Source of the DNA: Hydrangea macrophylla
Taxonomy: Eukaryota; Streptophyta; Magnoliopsida; Cornales; Hydrangeaceae
Direction of reading: 5' to 3'
Length of the DNA stretch: 64,000 nt
NCBI GenBank assembly: GCA_033977485.1
Contig: CM066992.1
Coordinates: 98,964,140-99,028,139 of the forward strand
In this document: in pieces, positions 1 to 11,458 of the stretch
Layout: the number at the start of each line of letters is the position of its first letter
Position numbering within the stretch: position 1 is the stretch's first letter
Notes under the pieces: model-generated
Database searches by the model: none
The model's input: the letters and a program-made list of their open reading frames with translations, nothing else
What the model was told of the DNA's origin: nothing
Program-made: the position numbers and the translations under genes

Positions 1-825
1 TGCGATCATTAACTACCTCAACATTAAATCAGACATGAAGTCAACAAGTAAAACATTTCAAAACGTGAACTCCAGGTTCCGATTCATAATAACTTAACCA
101 ACCCATTCTATGTTTTCCAAGTCAATACAAAACGTAGTCTAGCTACTCAAAAGTAATTTCTTACAATACTTGGATCTAAAATAAAATATATACAAGGCTA
201 TTATCTATTTCTATTACAAAACTACGAGATAGGCATGACAAGTCGCATTCTAAGTGAATTCTTGAACCCACGTGCTCACTTCTGTGATTCCTCGCCAGCA
301 TTTACACCTGAAATGGTTATTTGAATAATCACACATATATGATTTGTTTAAGCTTACACTTCGTGAATAAAATAATAATACACATGAATGATAAACATGC
401 TCACATTCACATCTCTACATTTCATACTAGTCTCCGGAGTCTCACGTGTACGTTCCATACTCTTAATTCACGACTCCTCGTCAATAAGTCCACGCGAAAA
501 GGTAGGACCCACGTTTCTTTTCTTCAAATGTGCGACCTTAATGCCTATATCGGCTCCACAAGATGGGTTCGTACCATGTGCTCCTTTGACCCAAATTACA
601 ACTCAACATGCTCAAATACATTTCACCGTGCTTTCGACATAATCAAAACATTCCTCCGTACAATTGGGCCTACTTATCAATATAATTGCCCAATATGAAT
701 TACACAAAACATGAATACATGACAAGAAATCATCCCAAAACACATGGTTGAATCACTCACCTCCGAATAACGCTCTAAGAATTCGATCCAAAGAAAACCC
801 AAGCATAAAGATCATGCAGAAGTCC
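1..825 (-). repeat. Left part of an older Tekay-like LTR, split by a nested insertion
   Basis: This stretch is a diverged relative of the LTR that follows it. The clearest match is around 570-690 (a CTTTGACCCA block, then an ACTCAACATGCTC block, then a GGGCCTAC block), which parallels 1905-2000 in the inserted LTR. A block around 285-340 resembles 1530-1640. The inserted element (831-8058) is flanked by a 5-bp duplication, so this LTR was the target. Its continuation is at 8064-8600. The outer terminus is not seen; it lies left of the window or is too diverged. No convincing protein is encoded; the short ORFs at 321-698 and 388-642 have no recognisable domain. Confidence 0.6.
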
Positions 826-830
826 GTCTA
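826..830. repeat. Target-site duplication GTCTA (left)
   Basis: GTCTA lies directly before TGTCACGACA and is repeated directly after TGTGACA at 8059-8063. This fixes both ends of the inserted chromovirus. Confidence 0.93.
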
Positions 831-2894
831 TGTCACGACAGATCCCGCTACGCGCGAAAATAGGATACGTGGCACTCCATCAAGGCTTATACAGTTCCAT
901 TAAAGTAAAACCGCAGCGGAAACATAAGTCAAATCCATTTAAAACAGAGTCGTAAAAAGTTTGCCAATTGGAACACTTCTAATAGAATACGTTTTGAAGA
1001 AAACAGAGGTCCAATCGACTGATCGGGAGCCCAGTCAACTGATCATCCAAAGGCAGAAATTTAAAAGATCAACAGCCCAGTCCAGTCGACTGTGTCGGGG
1101 ACCCAGTCGACTGGTGCCCAAAATTTTCAGTCGACTAAAACTGTCCAGTCGACTGACACTCTATTCTAACAAAAAATTATGTTCTGGGACCCCATCCAGT
1201 CGACTATTTTTCACAATCCAGTCGACTGATCCCCAAACATATCAAGCAGTGTTCAATTCCGCACAAGCGATCCAGTCGACTGAAACAAAAACCAGTCGAC
1301 TGATTCGCATCAGCACACTAATTCTCTGCACTATTCCAATCTACACTCCTCCAATTCGAAACCAACACAAATACGATTGTATACCAACGATTTAAAACGT
1401 AACTACAAAAGTTTACTAACGATTACAATACTACAATCTCTCCCAAGATTCCACACTAAACATGTTACGAATTTAAAGTTCTTAGTACAAGTTTAAGGAA
1501 AAGAGAACAAACGATATGAACAAGGTGATTCCTCGGCGTTCCTCAACGGCCTCACTCGTCATGCTTCTTCTTGTCTTTCTTCTTACCTGCAATGGAGTAA
1601 ATCTCCACTGCTCAACTATATGCTGAGTGAACAAGTTCTAACATATGCAATATATGATGAACATGCTTTAATCTCATAAATCACATTAATAGTCGCTAGG
1701 GAGAAAAATACGCCTTCATTCAGTAGCGACAAGTCCTAGCCTTAAACCGCGATGTCAATGGCTAGTCCAAGCCTACAACCATTACATCCCCAAGTGCTCT
1801 GGCAAGTCCAAGCCTTAATCCATGCACAGTAGCCGTCGCCACTAAAATTCTCAAACATCGAGAAGCTTACTCCGGCATGAATTTGTATACATGAATTTGT
1901 ATAAGACCCCCCTTTGACCCACATAGACAACTCAACGTGCTCGTGTAAATTTAGACATGCTTTTCATAATTTAGCGCGTACATAATTAACGGGCCTACAA
2001 TTAACATTTGGATTTTGCCCGAATCTCAATTTCGTCGTTGAAATATAAAACATGTATTTCTCTATATTTCACAAGTTAGAACTTCATACCTCGTGCGATT
2101 CTCTTTAAACTTTAAAGGATTGACTGAGGGGCCAATTAATCTTCGGATCTCGAATTTCAGGTGATTCCTACAAGTTTTACTGGGTGTTTCCCAAAAGTCT
2201 AGAAATTAGATTTTTAAAAAAAATTTGCCAAATGTGGCCTAAGTAGTATCAAAACGTAGATCTTACTTCCATGAGTTCAAATCTCGAATTTGGTAAAAAT
2301 CTGACGGACGAAAGGTTGCCGATCATCGTCGCAAAGCCCGTGGTAACAAATCTCTTCTTCTCTCTCCTCTCTCAAGATGTTATATGAGTTTTGGAAATAA
2401 TGCAAACTCATCCTCAACTATTTATAGACGAACTCTTCGGGAATCGCATTTACCTCCCCGCGAGTTTCTCAAACTTCTAATTAATCCACGAAACATCACA
2501 CACGTTCATTTTATGCCTTTACGAGTGAAAATTAAAATTTACAAAAGTTTTCGATTAAGTCTCATTTGGCTCCGAAATTACGTCCGAAAACTAAATTATG
2601 TGGAATCTCTACACAACCTACCTTTTATTTAACGTGACACTCACATTCTCACCACAGTTCTCAAAATGCTATACAACAATATCAAAATTACCAGAAAGTC
2701 TAATAACATTTAAATCACATAAAAGCCATTTAACCGTGCCAATGCAATCTTGCTTACCAAATTCCTGTGTCCTTACTCACACCTTACTGTTGACCCACAG
2801 TCAACTCATCTCAATTATTAATAACATTAATAATTTTGCCAAAATCTCAAGTTATGCATTTTTAAAACCGTAAAATTTTGGAACGGGTGTGACA
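831..2894 (-). repeat. Complete 3' LTR of the chromovirus (2064 bp)
   Basis: The LTR begins TGTCACGACAG and ends GGGTGTGACA on the + strand, giving short inverted termini. It matches 6322-8058 closely along 1145-2894; only a few percent of bases differ by eye (not computed). The first 310 bp (831-1144) has no counterpart in the right LTR, which shows what was deleted there. The same terminal block appears in reverse orientation at the end of the solo LTR at 18045-20116, which confirms position 831 as the true boundary. Confidence 0.92.
1014..1305. repeat. Cluster of CAGTCGACTG palindromes in the LTR
   Basis: About ten copies or close variants of the 10-bp palindrome CAGTCGACTG lie within 290 bp, for example near 1081, 1108, 1146, 1197, 1219, 1271 and 1292. 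The spacing is irregular. Five copies remain in the truncated 5' LTR at 6325-6482. The related LTRs at 18045 and 40963 do not show the array at the matching place, so it looks like an expansion specific to this element. Role unknown; an enhancer-like or recombination-prone palindrome array is possible. Confidence 0.8.
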
Positions 2895-2906
2895 ACTCTC
2901 CCCTCC
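2895..2906 (-). other. Polypurine tract of the chromovirus
   Basis: On the minus strand GGAGGGGAGAGT directly precedes the 3' LTR start TGTCACACCC. Position and composition are those expected of the plus-strand priming site. Confidence 0.85.
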
Positions 2907-2935
2907 AAAAAGGAAGTTTGTCCCTAAACTTTACC

Positions 2936-3769
2936 TCATGCATCAAACAGGTACGGGTACTCATTCTTCATCTCTTCTTCATTTTCCCATGTAGCCTCTT
3001 CAACCATGTGACTACGCCATAACACTTTCACCATTGGAATTGTCTTAGTTCTCAAGACTTGCTTCTTCCGATCTAGTATCTTTACTGGATGTTCTATGTA
3101 ACTCAAGTCCTCTTGAATTTGTAATGGTTCTGGTACCATGATCTTGCTTGTATCTGGCATACAACATCTCAACATTGATACATGAAATACATTGTGCACA
3201 TGTTCCATTTCTGATGATAAAGCCAATCGATAAGCCACTGGTCCTATCCTCTCTAGGATCTCAAAAGGTCCAATAAATCTCGGATTGAGCTTTCCCCTCT
3301 TTTCGAATCGTACAATGCCTTTCGAAGGCGATACTCGCAAGTATACGAAATCTCCAACTTTAAAATTCATCGGTCGTCGTTTAGAGTCCGCATAGCTCTT
3401 ATAACGGCTCTGAGGTACCGTAAGTCGCTCTTGAATCAACTTTACCTTCTCAGTAGTCACATGTATTAACTCCAGTCCTAGTAACTTCCTTTCTCCAACC
3501 TCGGTCCAACAAACCGGTGATTGACATTTATGCCCATACAATAATTCATATGGTGCCATTCCGATACTCGATTGAAACTCATTGTTATACGTAAATTCAA
3601 TCAATGGTAGGTGTTTCTCCCAATCACTCCCAAAATCTTGAACACAAAGTCTGAGCATATCCTCTAACGTCTGAATCTTACGCTCCGACTGTCCAACGGT
3701 CTGAGGATGAAATGCAGTACTGAAACTCAACTTCGTACCCATAGTTTTTTTTTTTGCAAACTTCCCCAA
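2936..3769 (-). pseudogene. Integrase C-terminal half with chromodomain-like tail (pol fragment)
   Basis: This frame carries the second half of the integrase catalytic core and the C-terminal region. Visible marks are FHPQTVGQSERKIQTLEDML, which holds the third catalytic acidic residue (E of the DDE triad), and the core end with FTYNNEFQSSIG. These are followed by a GPF-like segment (RFIGPFEILERIGPVAYRLA), HNVFHVSMLR, and a chromodomain-like end with ILDRKKQVLRTK, VKVLW and EEATWENE. The ORF stops at TGA/TAA before the polypurine tract. The N-terminal half is in another frame (3727-4272). The break lies in a run of about 10 T (A on the coding strand) near 3745-3756, a likely homopolymer frameshift. 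Chromodomain tails direct chromoviruses to heterochromatin; that is family knowledge, not shown here. Confidence 0.85.
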
Positions 3770-4272
3770 AACCTCGATGTAAAACTACTATCACAATCCG
3801 ATATGATCACGACTGGAACCCTATGTAGTCTCACAATCTCTTTCACATACAACTCAGCTAACTTCGAAGGTTTGGTCGTCTTGATTGGTAGAAAATGTGC
3901 TGACTTCGTCAACCTGTCAACTATAACCCAAATCTTGTCATTCTTGTTAGGCGATCGCGGAAATCCAGAAACAAAATCCATCGTGATCTCATCACATTTC
4001 CACTCTAACATATGTAATGGTTTTAGTAAACCTACAGGTACTTGTCTTTCTGCTTTGACCTGTTGACATGCCGAACATTCAGATACAAACTTAGCGACTT
4101 CACGCTTCATACCATTCCACCAAAAGTTTTCTCTCAAGTTTCTGTACATTTTATTACCTCCCGGGTGCACTGAATATTTCGTACTATGAGCTTCTCCTAA
4201 AAATTTTTCTTTCAAATCTTTCACGTTCGGTACACACAATCGATTCCCAAGCATCAACACTCCTTGTTCCAT
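3727..4272 (-). pseudogene. Integrase N-terminal half: zinc-binding domain and start of catalytic core
   Basis: The segment starts with spacer sequence, then an HHCC zinc-binding domain (H in [11 protein letters not shown], CxxC in [10 protein letters not shown]). The catalytic core follows: the first Asp in [11 protein letters not shown], the typical [15 protein letters not shown] and then the second Asp in [13 protein letters not shown]. Usual elements have SDRDxxFTS; here the Arg is Cys, and the frame runs out soon after at a poly-A tract. Together with 2936-3769 it forms one broken integrase. Confidence 0.87.
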
Positions 4273-4310
4273 GGTAAAACCAGGTCATTTTTTCAAAGGT
4301 ATCTCGTCTC

Positions 4311-4967
4311 TCATTTTGCACAAGTAAACATCATTAAATTGTTCCCTCTTAACTCATCAACAATATCTGGGTGTGCTATGATCGCCATCATTAAGCCACC
4401 CCTAGACTCTGGAATTACATCTAATTCTAATCGTTCCACCTCTTTTACCAATTCTTTTTGTTGAGTTAGTTCGTCGGCTAAGTTCCTTGGTGTCTTCAGG
4501 CTTAATGCCTCGGCTACTACATTATCTTTCCCCGGATGATATTCAATAGAACGATCGTAATCCTTCATCAGCTCTAACCATCTTCTCTGTCTCATGTTCA
4601 GGTCTCGTTGTATGAACAGGTATTTCAAACTCCTATGGTCTGTGAAGATCTCACATTTCTCCCCATGCAAATAATGTCTCCAAATCTTCAAAGCATGAAT
4701 TACTGCGACCAATTCTAAATCATGAGTTGGATAATTTACCTCGTAAGTCTTCAACTGTCTAGACGCATAAGCAATCACCCTGCCACCTTGCAAAAGCACA
4801 CATCCCAACCCTTGATGTGAAGTATCACTATAGATCACAAACCCCTCGGTTCCAGATGGTATTGTCAAGATAGGTGCCCTTGTCAACCTTGACTTCAACT
4901 CTTGAAAATTGTCTTCACATTCTTGATTCCATTCAAATGTAATCCCTTTCCTCATCAACCTTATCAT
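4311..4967 (-). pseudogene. Ribonuclease H domain of pol
   Basis: This is the Ty3-type RNase H that degrades the RNA strand during reverse transcription. Landmarks are [18 protein letters not shown] (first catalytic Asp), [20 protein letters not shown] then [19 protein letters not shown] (catalytic Glu), [11 protein letters not shown] (Asp), and [16 protein letters not shown] at the end. In most active elements the last motif is NVVADALS, so Asp is replaced by Glu. The connection to the RT at 5034-5294 is broken by a stop near 4985. Confidence 0.88.
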
Positions 4968-5033
4968 AGGTAAAGAAATCTTTTAGAAGTGCTCAATAAA
5001 ACGGCGGTAGTACCCCGCTAGTCCTAAGAAACT

Positions 5034-5807
5034 TCAGATCTCGGATACAGATGTCGGCCTCTGCCAATTAGATACAGCCTCTACCTTGTGAGGATCAATT
5101 GAAACTCCATTCTTGTCAATCACGTGACCAAGAAAAGAAATGCTAGACAACCAGAATTCATACTTCTTGAATTTACCAAATAATTGTTTTTCCAGCAGTC
5201 TCTGAAGTATCAATCTCAAATGGTTCTTGTGTTCTATCTCACTCGGTGAGTAGATAAGAATGTCGTCGATGAACACTATCACAAAATCGTCCAAGTAGTC
5301 CTTGAAGACTCAATTCATGAGATCCATGAATGCGGTTGGTGCATTCGTAACTCCAAATGGCATGACTAGAAATTCATAATGTCTGTAGCGCATTCTGAAA
5401 GCAGTTTTCTCAACATCTTCGGCCTTTACTTTCAACTAGTGGTAACCCGATCTCAAATTTATCTTCGAAAATACTTGTGCCCCACGAAGTTGATTAAATA
5501 GGTCATCAATTCTTGGTAATGGATACTTATTCTTGATTGTCAATTTATTCAACTCTCGGTAGTGCACACATATTCTCATTGAACCATCTTTCTTCTTAAC
5601 AAATAACACTGGAGCTTCTCACGACGATATGCTAGGTCGAATAAAACCTCTATCAAGTAGTTCCTGTAGTTGAATTTTCAGCTCTTTCAATTCCACAGGT
5701 GCCATTCTATACGGTGCTTTCGATACTGGCCTTGAGTCTGGCATAACCTCAATAGTTAACTCAACCTCTCTCTTAATAAGAACATCGGGTAGGTCGTCGG
5801 GAAACAC
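5034..5807 (-). pseudogene. Reverse transcriptase domain of pol, with in-frame stops
   Basis: The N-terminal portion at 5807-5619 has [20 protein letters not shown] and the [10 protein letters not shown] motif. A stop follows; then the frame continues through [32 protein letters not shown] and the catalytic FIDDILIYS at 5294-5220 (YxDD-type; here FIDD). It ends in FLGHVIDKNGVSIDPHKVEA. At least three stop codons are visible between the parts (near 5619, 5440 and 5310), and the usual RVDYRELN is changed to VHYRELN. The enzyme is therefore dead. Confidence 0.87.
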
Positions 5808-6046
5808 ATCTGGGTATTCTCACACTATTGGAATGTCTTCTACTCTTGATTCAGTCGCTGAGACATCAGTCACTGAACATAGGAATCCTTGACATCCCTT
5901 TTTCAATAACCTTCCTGATCGGATAGCTGAAATCAAGTACAACGGCGGTATAACCCACTCCCTTGGAAACAAAAGTTCCCATGTACCGGTGATAAAAAAT
6001 TAACCTCTTTCCGTTCACAGTCTATCGTGGCTTGGTTAAGTGCTAA

Positions 6047-6340
6047 CTAATCCATTCCCAGAATCTCATCGAAATGGTTCACCACAATCGGTATAAGGTC
6101 TACAGTCATCAACTTCTCACCTAGTTTGATCTCACAGTTCTTATATATAGTAGACGTCATTGTCGATTTACTAAGAGGTACGACAATAGATAATTCATAT
6201 CCTAACGGTGCCGATTTAACATTCAAATGTTCAACAAAGGCATGCGATACAAATGAATGTGTAGATCCCGAGTCGACAAGTATACATGCTAAGTGCGAAC
6301 ATACAAGTACCATACCTGAGACCATCCAGTCGACTGACAC
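6047..6340 (-). pseudogene. Retroviral-type aspartic protease fragment
   Basis: The segment has the active-site motif ILVDSGSTHSFVS and further on VVPLSKSTMTS, then a DEILGMD end, which is the usual order for Ty3 plant proteases. The first residues at 6340-6310 fall at the junction with truncated LTR sequence, so gag and the protease leader are lost. A stop at 6046 separates it from the RT linker. Confidence 0.85.
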
Positions 6341-8058
6341 TCTATTCTAATAGAAAATTGTGTTCTGGGACCCCATCCAGTCGACTGTTTTTCACAATCC
6401 AGTCGACTGATCCCCAAACATATCAAGCAGTGTTCAATTCCGCACAGCGATCCAGTCGACTGAAACAAAAACCAGTCGACTGATTCGCATCAGCACACTA
6501 ATTCTCTGCACTATTCCAATCTACACTCCTCCAATTCGAAACCAACACAAATACAATTGTATACTAACGATTTAAAACGTAACTACAAAAGTTTACTAAC
6601 GATTACAATTCTACAATCTCTCCCAAGATTCCACACTAAACATGTTACGAATTTAAAGTACTTAGTACAAGTTTAAGGAAAAGAGAACAAAAGATATGAA
6701 CAAGGTGATTCCCCGGCATTCCTCAACAACCTCACTCCTCACACTTCTTCTTGTCTTTCTTCTTACCTGCAATGGAGTAAATCTCCACTGCTCAACTATA
6801 TGCTGAGTGCACAAGTTCTAACATATGCAATATATGATGAACATGCTTTAATCTCATAAATCACATAAATGGTCGCTAGGGAGAAAAATACGCCTTCATC
6901 CGGTAGCGGCAAGTCCAAACCTTAAACCGCGATGTCAATGGCTAATCCAAGCCTACAACCATTACATCCCCAAGTGCCCTGGCAAGTCCAAGCCTTAAAC
7001 CATGCACAATAGTAGCGCTACTAAAATTCTCAAACATCGAGAAGCTTACTCCGGCATGAATTTGTATAAGACCCCCCTTTGACCCACATAGACAACTCAA
7101 CGCGCTCGCGTAAATTTAGACATGCTTTTCACAATTTAGCGTGTACATAATTAACGGGCCTACAATTAACATTTGGATTTTGCCCGAATCTCAATTTTGT
7201 CGTCGAAATATAAAACATGTATTTCTCTATATTTCACAAGTTAGAACTTCATACCTCGTGCGATTCTCTTCAAACTTTGAAGGATCGACTAAGGGGCCAA
7301 TTAATCGTCGGATCTCGAATTTCAAGTGATTCTTACAAGTTTTACTGGGTTTTTCCCAAAAGTCTAGAAATTAGATTTTTATAAAAATTTTCCAAACGTG
7401 GCCTTAAGTAGTATCAAAACGTAGATCTTACCTCCACGAGTTCAAATCTCGAATTTGGTGAAAATCCGACGGACGAAAGATTGTCGATCGTCGTCGCGAA
7501 GCCTGTGGCAACAAATCTCCTCTTCTCTCTTTCCTCTCTCAAGATGTTATATGAGTTTTGCAAATAATGCAAATTCATCGTCAACTATTTATAGACGAAC
7601 TCTTCGGGAATCGCGTTTACCTCCCCGCGAGTTTCTCAAACTTCTAATTAATCCACGAAACGTCGCACACGTTCATTTTATGCCTTTACGAGTGAAAATT
7701 AAAATTTACAAAAGTTTTCGAGTAAGTCTCATTTGGCTCCGAAATTACGTCCGGAAACTAAATTCTGTGGAATCTCTACACAACCTACCTTTTATTTAAC
7801 GTGACACTCACGTTCTCACCACAGTTCTCAAAATTCTATACAACAATATCAAAATTACCAGAAAGTCAAATAACATTTAAATCACATAAAAGCCATTTAA
7901 CCGTGCCAATGCAATCTTGCTTTCCAAATTCATGTGTCCTTACTGACACCTTACCGTTGACCCACAATCAACTCATCTCAATTATTAATAACATTAATTT
8001 CACCAAAATCTCAAGTTATGCATTTTTAAAACCGTGAAATTTTTGAACGGGTGTGACA
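6322..8058 (-). repeat. Truncated 5' LTR of the chromovirus
   Basis: It aligns with 1145-2894 of the other LTR through to the shared end GGGTGTGACA, followed by the GTCTA duplication. The inner 310 bp, the primer site and gag are deleted; homology begins at CCATCCAGTCGACTGACACT. The right-hand LTR also lacks a short duplication seen near 1880-1900. Its lost inner end explains why no primer site can be found. Confidence 0.9.
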
Positions 8059-8063
8059 GTCTA
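8059..8063. repeat. Target-site duplication GTCTA (right)
   Basis: Exact copy of 826-830 directly after the LTR end. Confidence 0.93.
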
Positions 8064-8600
8064 GTACAATTCCTATCGATCAAAAATCCAATTATCAACT
8101 TTTATAGAAAATTCTAGAAAATGAGTTTTCGAAAACTTATCCAAACAAGTCCTGACGTATATCAAAACGAAGCTCTTATCTCTAAGAGCTCGAATTTGAA
8201 ATTTGGGAAAAAAAACAAACGGACAAAAGGTCGTCGATTTGTGCTGGAAAGTTCTAAGCAACCAAATCTCCCTTTTTGGCATCCTCTTGGATTTTAGGTT
8301 AAAACTTATAAATGAAAATATCCTACAACTTTCTATATATAGGCACGACTCTCGGGAATTACGTTTACCTCCCTAAGAGTTCTCAAAACTCCTAATCAGT
8401 CTCTGAAACTTTCTACACAGCTAATTCATAGCTTCACGAGTGATAACTAAAAATTATTAAAGCTTTCGACTAAGTTTCATTGGTTGCTAAAATGCCAATT
8501 CTACATGATTTTACAAAAATTGCTAATTAGCCTACCAATTCTGTAGCGTGTTAATTCGTCCTCACCAGGATACTAAAATTAACAACAGAAATATTTTCTA
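8064..8600 (-). repeat. Right part of the older Tekay-like LTR
   Basis: Sequence from about 8090 to 8560 follows the inserted LTR's order: an AATTCTAGAAA block, AAAACGAAGCTCTTA, then a TATATATAGG-ACTCTCGGGAATTACG block, GTTTACCTCCC, and a TTTCGACTAAGTTTCATTGG block. It compares with 7360-7760 at much lower identity. It is the other half of the LTR at 1-825. No clean TG...CA end is visible on the right; similarity fades near 8560-8600. Confidence 0.6.
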
Positions 8601-9492
8601 GACCAGAAAATAACACAGATAGTGAAATACACAGGTAAACATTTATTTTCAAATAAACATTTAAGATATTTCACAATGAACGTCTCATTCTCGGAGAGAC
8701 TTCACAACATCAACACACTCATTCTATACCATCTCAAAGGGCTCTCTAACACAGACACCCAAATCAACTAGTGAGTCAAAACTCACTCACACAGGTGTCA
8801 TAAGACACAACACATCACATTATCATGCATGACAATGTAATGAAATGCAATAACACAAATACATGTGTTATAAGGAGCACACTATTATGGAGTCAATACT
8901 AATCTGTCTCAAATGGTGTGAACATTTAATATTGTTTTGCAAGACTATTCCAAATTTGTTTTTTCGGTTATGATGTTATTTCATATAAAAAATTTGTGAG
9001 TTATTTTGCTCAGAATGGTGAGAGCATACAGCTATGGAGAATTTTATCTCACCATCTCACTTACTTTTATATGGTTTGTGTTTATGACTTTAGTTTCTAT
9101 TTTGTAAAAAAAAAAAGAGTGTTAAATAATAAAAATAATAAGTAAGTTGCTATACTTTTTTTTTCCTTGAATGAATCAACATGCATGATGTACAAAGTTC
9201 ATGCGAATGAGTGTCTTTTTTTTAATAGAGAAAATGAACTTTTAATGGAACTATATTATTTTGTTTTAACTTAGCTCATGCATTGCACGGGTTTGCGAAA
9301 AGGAAATACGTACACGGGATATGCTGAATTGCTCTTTTTCGTTTTAACTTAGCCCATCCTTATAATTAAGTTATAACTGCCAAGTCTTTGTTTGCTTAGA
9401 TGGATTGGAATGGACGAATTGCATAAAAAAAAATATCTATGCTTTCTTTCATCTATTAATATTTTGATTACATGCCTATGTGATTTATTTAC
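8601..9492. other. Intergenic, no gene seen
   Basis: AT-rich sequence with T runs. A GCTCATGCATTGCACGGG motif at about 9268 resembles the hairpin of plant Helitron 3' ends, but the expected CTRR|T terminus is not present. Nothing else recognised. Confidence 0.5.
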
Positions 9493-10037
9493 GGCCAAAT
9501 TACACTTTAGTCCATTAAACTATACACCTGTTTTCAATTGGGTTCATAAACTTTTTTTTTGCAATTGGGTCCATGAACTTCAAAAATTCATTCAATCATA
9601 CCAAAATTATGACATTGTTAGCTTAAACTATTAGAAATTGTCACGTACGTTGCGCGTAATACTTACCTGTCACATGTTAGGTTAAGATAAACACAAGAGA
9701 TCGTGAATGGCTAAAAATAATGTGATTTTGGGTATAATTGAATGCAATTTTGGATCTACTCGATTGGATTTTTGAATTTGATTGAACGCGATTTCGGATC
9801 TGATTGAATGCAATTTTTTGGACTATTCGCAATCTCCCATGTTTGTCTTAATCTAACATATGACAGGTAACCATTACACGCAACGTACGTGACAATTTCT
9901 AATAGTTTAAGCTAACAGTGTCAGAATTTGGGTCTGATTGAATGAATTTTTGAAGTTCAAGGACCCAATTGCAAAAAAAAATATTTATGGACCCAAATAA
10001 AAATATGTTATAGTTTAATGGGCTAAAGTGTAAGTTA
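9493..10037. mobile_element. Foldback-type DNA element with about 200-bp inverted arms
   Basis: The left arm, about 9493-9700, is repeated in reverse complement at about 9830-10037. Matching blocks include TTACACTTTAG, CATTAAACTAT, GCAATTGGGTCC, GAACTTCAAAAATTCATTCA, and TTGTCACGTACGTTGC. The loop (about 9700-9830) has repeated GATTTTGGAT/TTGAATGCAATTTTG motifs. There is no coding capacity. Long inverted arms with AT-rich flanks suggest a Mutator-like MITE; a clean target duplication was not found, so the exact ends are approximate. Confidence 0.75.
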
Positions 10038-10260
10038 TCTTTTATTCAATTGTAAATACATTTCTTCATTTTCAGTGATTTCCTTTTGATTTTTTCCCCT
10101 CTGTGTGCCCTCCCCGAGGGCACATGCAATTATTAGTTAGTTAGAGGACATTTGGATAATATGATAATTGATTTTTTTTAATATAAAAAAACAAAATGTT
10201 TTAATGTATGAATAGCTATATTTTTGGATACTTTCAAAGTACTTTAAGAATTAATTTGTG

Positions 10261-10953
10261 GGTTAAATACACTTACACTCTTTGTAGTTTGACTGATTTG
10301 CACTTACTCCCCTGTGGTTTAAATTTTGGTACTAATACTCTATGTGGATCGGACTAAAGTGCAACTGTTAAAATTTGCTAACAGAGCAAGCTGAAATGAC
10401 CAAATTACCCCCAAAATTTCATAACAATGTTAAAACAAAAAAAATTTGTTTGCTTCAATTGGTTTAGGGAGAAACATATAGTTTTGAATTGGGTGAGAAA
10501 AAATCTTGGATATATTTTAGGATTTTTTTGGTATAGGTCATGTGCTTGGCTCAAAGAAAAGAGTAGTGCTAGGGGTACAACTCATTTACAACCATCTCTA
10601 TCTCTCTCCTAAATGGCACTGGGGCACATTAAAATTTAACCATATCTCATAGTGTCATTTAAGAGAGAGATAGAGATGGTTGTAAATGAGTTGTAAGAAT
10701 GAGTTGTACACTTGGCATTATTCCAAAGAAAATAATTTATGACCTATTTTCCTTTCAATACGACTTTCAGGGGTAAAAGAGTCATTTTATCCTTCAAATT
10801 AGGGCTCTCAAGCGTAAAACTATGAATTTGGATAAAAAAAAAGTTACGATTGCACTTTAGTCTAAATCACAATGGGGTATTAGTGTCAAAATTTAAAGCA
10901 CAGAGAGTAAGTACAAATTGACCAAATCACAGGAGATGCAAGTGTATTTAACC
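10261..10953. mobile_element. Mutator-like MITE with about 110-bp inverted ends
   Basis: GGTTAAATACACTT at 10261 is mirrored by the end at 10953 (reverse complement GGTTAAATACACTT). Similarity continues inward through GCACTTACTC and TTTAAATTTTG and GGACTAAAGTGCAA. It is flanked by TTAATTTGT (10251-10259) and TTAATTTTT (10954-10962), eight of nine identical, a length typical of Mutator-like elements. No transposase is present. The short ORF 10427-10612 is not supported as a gene. Confidence 0.82.
10577..10694. repeat. Hairpin-forming insertion inside the MITE
   Basis: TACAACTCATTTACAACCAT followed by CTCTATCTCTCTC at 10577-10609 is repeated in reverse complement at about 10662-10694. The arms are over 40 bp and the loop about 45 bp. 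It is probably a smaller MITE nested in the Mutator-like one. Transcribed, it would give a strong stem-loop. Confidence 0.75.
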
Positions 10954-11458
10954 TTAATTTTTCATTAATAGCACAGTACCAATTTTCAAAATAAAGTGAA
11001 ATTGATTGTGAATATAAGTTTTTTTTTTTTTTTTTTTCATTTCTCATAATGAAATATGAGTAGGTTAAACTTTAACTTTGCCAAACAGACTCCCTTTAGT
11101 GGTCTAGAACACTAAGCTCTATGATTACGACGTGGCAACAATGAACCCAAATGTATCACTCTCATTGGATTCCAGACCCCTTCCTTAGTTACTAAGAAAA
11201 TGCCAAGTATTGTATCGCTTGCTGATTCCTCCTCTTTTTTTTTTTTTTTTTTAGAGTCTGACTGTCACTTCAAATAACTACCTTTCAGTTACTCTAAGAC
11301 CCACACCACCAATAATGAAGGTGCAGCTTTTACCTGACAATAATATTCTTTGTTTTACTACTATTGTAGGGGGGCCTCTTAAAAGCTTATATGAGTCATA
11401 CGACCGTTGGCCGCAGGCCCGCACCATGGGATGCTGTTGTGGGCGTAGTATTTATGTA

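Larger units (their letters stand above)
831..8058 (-). mobile_element. Tekay/Del-like Ty3 chromovirus, internally deleted and inactive
   Basis: This is an LTR retrotransposon on the minus strand, bounded by TGTCAC...TGTGACA termini and a GTCTA target duplication. Reading on the minus strand, the order is truncated 5' LTR (8058-6322), protease, RT, RNase H, integrase, chromodomain-like tail, polypurine tract (2906-2895), 3' LTR (2894-831). The order RT-RNaseH-IN and the integrase tail ending in a chromodomain-like segment place it among chromoviruses, most like Tekay/Del (family assignment is from memory of domain patterns). The 5' LTR end, primer site and all of gag are missing: the LTR homology stops at about 6322 and the protease frame begins at once. 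Frameshifts and stops interrupt pol, so it cannot move by itself. Confidence 0.9.

Noticed and set aside
321..698. 125-codon + strand ORF
   Set aside because: It lies in diverged LTR sequence, with no domain and no start context. It is an open frame by chance.
9260..9300. Helitron end at GCTCATGCATTGCACGGG
   Set aside because: The base after the CTAA-like end is not T and no partner end was found.
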